A DNA stretch of 64,000 bases, from contig CAXMUH010000160.1 in assembly GCA_964196565.1 (NCBI GenBank), positions 1 through 64,000 of the forward strand, read 5' to 3'. The notes under the pieces were generated by a model. It did no database searches. It was not told where the DNA came from and saw only the letters and a program-made list of their open reading frames with translations. Shown piece by piece: positions 59,461 to 64,000 of the stretch. How positions within the stretch are numbered: position 1 is the stretch's first letter; each line of letters starts with the position of its first letter. Source of the stretch: 2-12-FULL-42-15 sp964196565 (GTDB lineage Bacteria; Pseudomonadota; Gammaproteobacteria; Coxiellales; Coxiellaceae). The position numbers and the translations under genes were made by a program.

Positions 59461-60354
59461 TTATACCGCTACAACATCAGGCTCTTCAATTTCACTAGGC
59501 TGACTTAATGCAAATACTTGCCGTAAAACACTATCAATAGCGTGAATATCGGCATGGTCTGCTGTATCGAGCGTTGGATTATATTCTGTAATTTCAAGTC
59601 CGATAAATCGGTTGAAATCAATATAGTGTAATGTATTTAAAAGGTGACTCAGGCGGATCCCTTGTTCAACTGGGGTGCCTAATGATGAGATGTCCCTGGG
59701 ATCAAGGCCATCAAGATCTAAACTCATACCATAGTGCAAGCCTCGCCGATGAAAATCAGCTATTGTTTCGCGTAGGCACGCGGCGAAGCCTTTTTGTAGC
59801 ACGCTTTCCATTAAGTAAACTTTTACTCCGAGTTTATCCAACAGCGCCTTTTCTTCTGGTTCGTACGAACGTATACCAATTAAGGTAATATTGTGTGGTT
59901 TTATTTTAGGATTACTGTTTAGGATGGATGTTAAACGTTCATCGCCATGGCCTAGCAATGCGGCAACTGGCATCCCGTGTGGATTTCCCGAAGGAGAAGT
60001 TTCGTTCGTATGTGCATCCATATGTGCATCTATCCAGATTAAACCAAACTCATCAAAATGATTAGCAACACCTGACCAAGTTCCAATTGCTGAGCTGTGG
60101 TCACCGCCAAAGGTAATAAATTTTGAGCCTTTTTGTAAAATCCTGTGCGTTGCTACCGCTAAATGATGCGAAAAATCAGCCAATGCTGCGATGGATTCTA
60201 GTTGTGTTTCTTCGGCCTGACAATAAAGTGTGGTGTGCCAGCTGTTTTCTAAATAGCTTAATCGTGACCGAATAACGTCGGGGGCTTGTTCGCAGCCGGT
60301 TATACCGGCGCATTTTCCAACTGCGGCTCCAATACATTTGTAGGTGTGTTGCAT
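59461..60354 (-). CDS. Arginase
   Basis: Hydrolyses arginine to ornithine and urea. 297 residues of the ureohydrolase fold. Metal ligands: GGDHSSAIG (His), DAHMDAHT (Asp, His, Asp) and SLDLDGLDP (two Asp). SPSGNPHGMPVAALLGHG is the arginase substrate loop. Ornithine cyclodeaminase directly upstream overlaps it by 55 bases in another frame, so both are on one transcript and the steps follow each other. A C-terminal acidic tail (SEIEEPDVVAV) is extra. Confidence 0.93.
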   Translation of the reverse strand: MQHTYKCIGAAVGKCAGITGCEQAPDVIRSRLSYLENSWHTTLYCQAEETQLESIAALADFSHHLAVATHRILQKGSKFITFGGDHSSAIGTWSGVANHFDEFGLIWIDAHMDAHTNETSPSGNPHGMPVAALLGHGDERLTSILNSNPKIKPHNITLIGIRSYEPEEKALLDKLGVKVYLMESVLQKGFAACLRETIADFHRRGLHYGMSLDLDGLDPRDISSLGTPVEQGIRLSHLLNTLHYIDFNRFIGLEITEYNPTLDTADHADIHAIDSVLRQVFALSQPSEIEEPDVVAV

Positions 60355-61406
60355 TGACTGTTTCCTCTGCTTCTGGTGGTGTGTTTTACTAGCGAAAATA
60401 AATCTTTAGGGTCTGTTAAAGGTGGAATCATATTCATAGCTTGGCCAATGGCATATTGTTGACTTAAGGCGTGAGTCAGTTTGAGTACGGAAAAATCTTC
60501 GATTGCGAAACCGACAGAATCAAATAAAGTTATTTCATCATCATTTATTCGAGGCGATTTTTTTTCGGTAAATAATTCCCACAATTCAGCATAAACTATT
60601 TTTTTAGCTTCATCATGAGAATATCGTTGTATCTCGCCCTCAATTAATGCTTGCTCAAAATACTCAACAACGACTTTGGATTTTGGTAGCAGCGACTGTT
60701 GAATTTCTGTTTTTCCTGGACAGTCTCCACCGAGTCCATTAATGTGAACACCTGGCTGTACCCAGTCTTCGGAAATAACATCGACGTGATTTTTGCATGC
60801 AGTGCACACTAAGATAATATCTGCGCCTTTAACGGCTTCTTCGTTACTTTCACAAGCAATCAGTTCAAGCCCATAGTTTTCCATATTACGTTTAAATCGT
60901 ACCATCGCTTTTGGATCAATATCATGATAACGAACGGTGGTAATATCTCTAACTAAGGTGTGTGCAATAATTTGAAAATCACTTTGCGCGCCTGTACCAA
61001 TCATCGCAATGGTTTTGGAATTTTTACGAGACAGCAGTTGACTTGCCAATGCGGATGTCGCCGCGGTACGCAAAGCAGTTAGCACAGTCATTTCACTGAT
61101 CAATAGTGGGTAGCCGTCTTTAACTTTTGATAATTGACCGGTAGCAATAACCGTTTGTTTATTGGAAAAAGGATTTTGAGGGTGTCCATTGACGTATTTA
61201 TAGGAAAAATATTCTTTGTCAGCAATAGGCATTAATTCGATAACGCCACCAGGTACATGAAAAGCAGGCCGCGGCATTTTATTAAATTCATGCCAGCGTT
61301 TGAAATCATCACGAACAGTAATCATTAAATCAGACAAATAATTTTCTAAACCATGTTGATTTAATAACTCAGCAATATGATCGACAGATAAAATATTTAT
61401 GCTCAA
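60300..61406 (-). CDS. Ornithine cyclodeaminase family protein
   Basis: 368 residues of the OCD/mu-crystallin fold: substrate region MPRPAFHVPGGVIELMPIAD, YKYVNGHP with the catalytic Lys in FSYKYVNGHP, and the Rossmann motif MIGTGAQSDFQ for NAD. Predicted to convert ornithine to proline and ammonia. Translation begins at a TTG, the only usable start in the frame. With arginase it gives an arginine to proline route. The C-terminal ~18 residues lie in the overlap and look unlike the family, as if the gene had been extended. Confidence 0.88.
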   Translation of the reverse strand: MSINILSVDHIAELLNQHGLENYLSDLMITVRDDFKRWHEFNKMPRPAFHVPGGVIELMPIADKEYFSYKYVNGHPQNPFSNKQTVIATGQLSKVKDGYPLLISEMTVLTALRTAATSALASQLLSRKNSKTIAMIGTGAQSDFQIIAHTLVRDITTVRYHDIDPKAMVRFKRNMENYGLELIACESNEEAVKGADIILVCTACKNHVDVISEDWVQPGVHINGLGGDCPGKTEIQQSLLPKSKVVVEYFEQALIEGEIQRYSHDEAKKIVYAELWELFTEKKSPRINDDEITLFDSVGFAIEDFSVLKLTHALSQQYAIGQAMNMIPPLTDPKDLFSLVKHTTRSRGNSQCNTPTNVLEPQLENAPV

Positions 61407-61454
61407 TAGTCTCAGCCTTTAGTGGGAAGTGATTCTTACAGTACAACGTGGAAT

Positions 61455-61483
61455 AGTATAACGGATGCAAAAGAATGTGGCAA
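61455..61483 (-). promoter_or_regulatory. Promoter of the ornithine cyclodeaminase-arginase operon
   Basis: Minus strand: TTGCCA, a 17-base spacer, TATACT; leader about 45 bases. Confidence 0.7.
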
Positions 61484-61755
61484 TAAAATTAACTCTTAAC
61501 TCCATTAATGGAAGATTAAATACAAACCAATTAAGAATAAATTCCTAATAAACATATAGTTAAGAAAACCTCCTGAGTATAGGAAATCGCCAAGTTAATA
61601 TCAAAATTGTAAAGAATAAATCAAAAAGTTATTATTTTTTTTGTGTCACTTTATATTTTACACGTAATTGTTTAAATCATTTAATGATGGGTTTACACTC
61701 ATTACTTAAGTAATCTCAACTAGGCGTACCGGATACGCCTAGTTAAAAAACCATC
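61484..61755. other. AT-rich intergenic region with a hairpin
   Basis: No gene. An 11-bp stem (AACTAGGCGTA / TACGCCTAGTT, loop CCGGA) is at 61718-61744, just past the glutamate synthase-like gene; it lacks a U-tract on its 3' side on either strand, so it may be a processing or stabilising hairpin. Confidence 0.5.
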
Positions 61756-63225
61756 TCACCCTTCAGGATACAACTCATCCATCGGAATTGAGGTGCCGTT
61801 AGTCTGCACAATCCTAACATGCATGCGTCGTAATCTTCTTGGCTCGGGGACACCGCAGGCATGTGCAATCACTTCGACTTCATGACGTAAATTTGTGGCG
61901 TAATGAAAAACTTTGACTGATTTTTTTTTCGGATCCAAACCTCTTTGCAAGCGTTTTTTATGTGTGGTGACACCCGTTGGGCAAGTGTTTTTATTGCAGC
62001 GCATTGCTTGAATACATCCAAGAGAAAACATAAAACCTCTGCCGCAATTAATAAAATCAGCACCCGCACACAAAGCCCAGGCGACATTTGCTGGAGTTAA
62101 TAATTTCCCTGACGCAATAACCCGAATGCGATCTCTTAATTTGTTTTTAGTCAGCATATCCACCACCATGGGCAGTGATTCTTTTATGGTAAGGCCGACG
62201 TTATCTAATAACGGCATGGGTGCCGCACCACTGCCGCCGTCTCCACTGTCAATGGTAATAAAATCTGGTGCGCTTTCTCGGCCGCGCTTGTTAACTTCTG
62301 CAAACATTTGGTCCAGCCAGCCATAAGCGCCAACGACGCATTTTATTCCAACTGGTTTTCCTGTGGCTTCTCGAACTTGATTGACAAAATCAACAATTGC
62401 GCCAACGTTATTAATCCCTTTGAAACCATTGGGCGAAATTGAATCTTTGCCGATCGGTATATTTCTGATTTTTGAAACTTCTGCTGTTACTTTAGCGCCT
62501 GGCAGAATGCCACCTTTACCGGGTTTGGCTCCCTGGCTGAATTTTATTTCAAACATTTTTACTTGATCAAATGCGGCAATTTCTTTTAAGCGCCCAATGT
62601 CGAGTTCGCCTTGGTCATCACGCACACCGTATTTAGCGGTACCGATTTGGAAAACGATATCTGCACCACCGGATAGATGATAGGGTGACAATCCGCCTTC
62701 CCCCGTATTTAACCAACACCCCGCCATTTTTGCGCCATGAGATAATGCCGTAACAGCGGGCTTAGAAATCGCACCAAAACTTAAAGCAGAAATATTAAAA
62801 AAAGATTTAGCGAGGTATGGCTTTTGACAGCCTTCACCGATCAAAAGTGGTTTTGTGGGAGATGCATCTTCTTCTAAGGTTGGGAAGGGGCAATTGACAA
62901 AAATAGCGGTTCCAGCGGGTAGCAGCGATTTGGTTGACCCAAAGGCTGAGGTTGTATCTTGGTCGCTGGCAGCTTGTTCAACCCAATTTCGTTCTGCGCG
63001 GTTAAACGGCATTTCTTCGCGATCCATTGCAAAAAAATAGCCGCGAAAAAACTCACCTAACCTTGAAAAGATCCCTCTAAAGTGTCCAACCACAGGATAA
63101 TTACGCAGAATCGCGTTTTTAGTTTGTATGAGATCAATAATCAAAGTGATTACTGCGGCCAGAGCAACAAGACCAACCACAAACATAAATACCATTGCCA
63201 GCCATTCTAAAACATAAAAGTCCAC
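61756..63225 (-). CDS. FMN-binding glutamate synthase family protein
   Basis: 489 residues from GTG with GGAG eight bases upstream. N-terminal membrane helix (about 8-30), then the GltB-type synthase barrel: FNISALSFGAISKPAVTALSHGAK, NTGEGGLSPYH, EIKFSQGAKPGKGGILPG, TIDSGDGGSGAAP, and the Fe-S cysteine region CIQAMRCNKNTCPTGVTTH. It lacks the amidotransferase and GXGXG domains of full glutamate synthase, so it is a membrane-anchored paralogue whose reaction is unknown. 28 bases after the HvfC-type gene. Confidence 0.9.
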   Translation of the reverse strand: MDFYVLEWLAMVFMFVVGLVALAAVITLIIDLIQTKNAILRNYPVVGHFRGIFSRLGEFFRGYFFAMDREEMPFNRAERNWVEQAASDQDTTSAFGSTKSLLPAGTAIFVNCPFPTLEEDASPTKPLLIGEGCQKPYLAKSFFNISALSFGAISKPAVTALSHGAKMAGCWLNTGEGGLSPYHLSGGADIVFQIGTAKYGVRDDQGELDIGRLKEIAAFDQVKMFEIKFSQGAKPGKGGILPGAKVTAEVSKIRNIPIGKDSISPNGFKGINNVGAIVDFVNQVREATGKPVGIKCVVGAYGWLDQMFAEVNKRGRESAPDFITIDSGDGGSGAAPMPLLDNVGLTIKESLPMVVDMLTKNKLRDRIRVIASGKLLTPANVAWALCAGADFINCGRGFMFSLGCIQAMRCNKNTCPTGVTTHKKRLQRGLDPKKKSVKVFHYATNLRHEVEVIAHACGVPEPRRLRRMHVRIVQTNGTSIPMDELYPEG

Positions 63226-63253
63226 TCCGTAAACTCCTTGTGATTATTTAACG

Positions 63254-64000
63254 CTAACTAGGATTAACCTCGGAAATGATTTCTTGTATAATCCAATTTT
63301 TCAACATGCCCGCTGCATAGGGCGCAGCGCTAAGTTCATCCATCCATTCACATAATCCCTGACAAACCATTCCAAAGGTTTCACCTTTAGATAAAGCTCC
63401 AATTGCCCAGGCTTCCTCAACGTTTAATGAGCGAAATTCGGTTTCCAATTCTTTTCGCCAAATTAATACAGTTTGGGGTATTTTGAGTTTCTTTAATTTG
63501 GGTGGCTTATGGTCTGAGTTAACGGCACTCCATATTTTTACTACATTCCAATTTAATTGAATGCATTGCATTGATGGGGCAAAGCTAAATCGAAGTGATT
63601 CCCACGCTTCTGGTTCTATGGCTGCGATGCTATCTATGGTTACCGGTTTACAGTTACGTGCATCAAATGCTGTGATTAAAGCCCATTCAAATTTTGCTAT
63701 TTCAGCGAGGATGGGTTGTTGCAAATAAGGCTCGGTGGTTGCTAGGAATTTTTCTAGATGTTGTCCAAACCAACGCAGTGATGGATGGGTTGAAGGAAAA
63801 GTATCGATATATAAGCACCCCATCTCAAAGAAGAGTTCGTCATCGAGTAACTTATGCAATGCAAAATAATCTTCAGCCAAGGCATCAAGCAAACGATAGC
63901 GGTAAGCATTGTTATAAATTTCCAATCGCTGTGCAGCTGAAATCTTTTGACTGCCGACAACGAGCTGTTTGATTTTAGTATTTTCATTAAAAAGAAAATC
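63254..64000 (-). CDS. HvfC/BufC-type (DUF2063) protein, 5' partial
   Basis: The frame is open at the window end (the TTG at 63925 is not the likely start, as upstream residues KISAAQRLEIYNNAYRYRL fit the family). N-terminal DUF2063 signature: LDALAEDYFALHKLL ... IDTFPSTHPSLRWFGQHLEKFL. Members are usually beside DUF692 (BufB/MbnB) enzymes in copper-related operons and are predicted to bind the partner. Here the following gene is a glutamate synthase-like protein. Beyond the edge the context is unknown. Confidence 0.8.
   Translation of the reverse strand, partial: DFLFNENTKIKQLVVGSQKISAAQRLEIYNNAYRYRLLDALAEDYFALHKLLDDELFFEMGCLYIDTFPSTHPSLRWFGQHLEKFLATTEPYLQQPILAEIAKFEWALITAFDARNCKPVTIDSIAAIEPEAWESLRFSFAPSMQCIQLNWNVVKIWSAVNSDHKPPKLKKLKIPQTVLIWRKELETEFRSLNVEEAWAIGALSKGETFGMVCQGLCEWMDELSAAPYAAGMLKNWIIQEIISEVNPS

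Noticed and set aside
61718..61744. Rho-independent terminator after the glutamate synthase-like gene
   Set aside because: Good stem but no U-tract on the 3' side in either direction; kept only as a hairpin.

Overview
This 64 kb window is a chromosomal segment of a Gram-negative bacterium, most likely a gammaproteobacterium related to the Legionellales/Coxiellaceae. The evidence is housekeeping genes in gammaproteobacterial form (tolA-tolB-pal-cpoB, accB-accC-prmA, groES-groEL, proS, dsbD, nadB beside a YgfX-like gene, pyrG, eno), AT-rich composition, many TTG/GTG starts, many short intergenic palindromes, and scattered orphan exported or effector-like proteins. The exact taxon cannot be fixed from the sequence alone.

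Layout. 0-1.8 kb: the 3' part of a large inverse-autotransporter-like adhesin, split by a one-base frameshift. 1.8-8.4 kb (minus): a TPR protein, a 49-bp tandem repeat, accB-accC-prmA and dsbD. 8.4-14.3 kb: an outer-membrane barrel protein, acnA, and groES-groEL behind a heat-shock type promoter. 14.4-14.56 kb (minus): a candidate small RNA with its own promoter and terminator. 14.8-22.4 kb (plus): proS, a YejM/PbgA-like envelope sulfatase, tolA, tolB, pal and cpoB. 22.4-26 kb: a lipoprotein of the endonuclease/exonuclease/phosphatase family, a gutted IS6-like transposase, an unknown membrane-anchored protein, a long direct repeat, and a tRNA-Ala/tRNA-Glu operon. 26-34 kb: nadC-pssA, a DUF3579 gene with a phospholipase D/cardiolipin synthase-like gene, an ABM-domain protein, a small LuxR-type regulator, a Na/Ca exchanger, and clpB with a second heat-shock type promoter. 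34-38 kb: an orphan gene that may carry a DUF5617-like domain, a small exported protein, and a DAK2-DegV fusion. 38-45 kb: sixA, a YgfX-like gene, nadB, a glycosyltransferase, a protein with a basic N-terminus, a toxin-antitoxin locus with a frameshifted toxin, dinB and a 36-residue Lys-rich protein. 45-54.5 kb is the most accessory part: exported orphan proteins, recombinase remnants, nested palindromic repeats, a four-module multi-spanning membrane protein, and an M20 peptidase-MFS-M23 peptidase operon. 54.6-64 kb: an NSS-family transporter, pyrG, eno, arginase with ornithine cyclodeaminase, an FMN-binding glutamate synthase-like protein, and a HvfC/DUF2063-type protein running off the end.

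How genes fit together. The envelope genes (yejM-like, tol-pal, dsbD, pssA, cardiolipin synthase-like, outer-membrane barrel) serve outer-membrane integrity and phospholipid supply. nadB and nadC give de novo NAD synthesis. Arginase and ornithine cyclodeaminase form a two-step arginine to ornithine to proline route, fitting an organism that lives on amino acids; the NSS transporter and the M20-MFS-M23 operon fit the same habit. groESL and clpB share RpoH-like promoters.

For the hunt, the strongest signals are: (i) a membrane protein built of four diverged copies of one hydrophobic/Cys-pair module; (ii) two places where an exported orphan gene sits between a gene and a displaced copy of that gene's own terminus; (iii) the candidate small RNA; (iv) dispersed repeats that have become part of genes (nadC C-terminus, a stop codon); and (v) the frameshifted toxin with an intact antitoxin.
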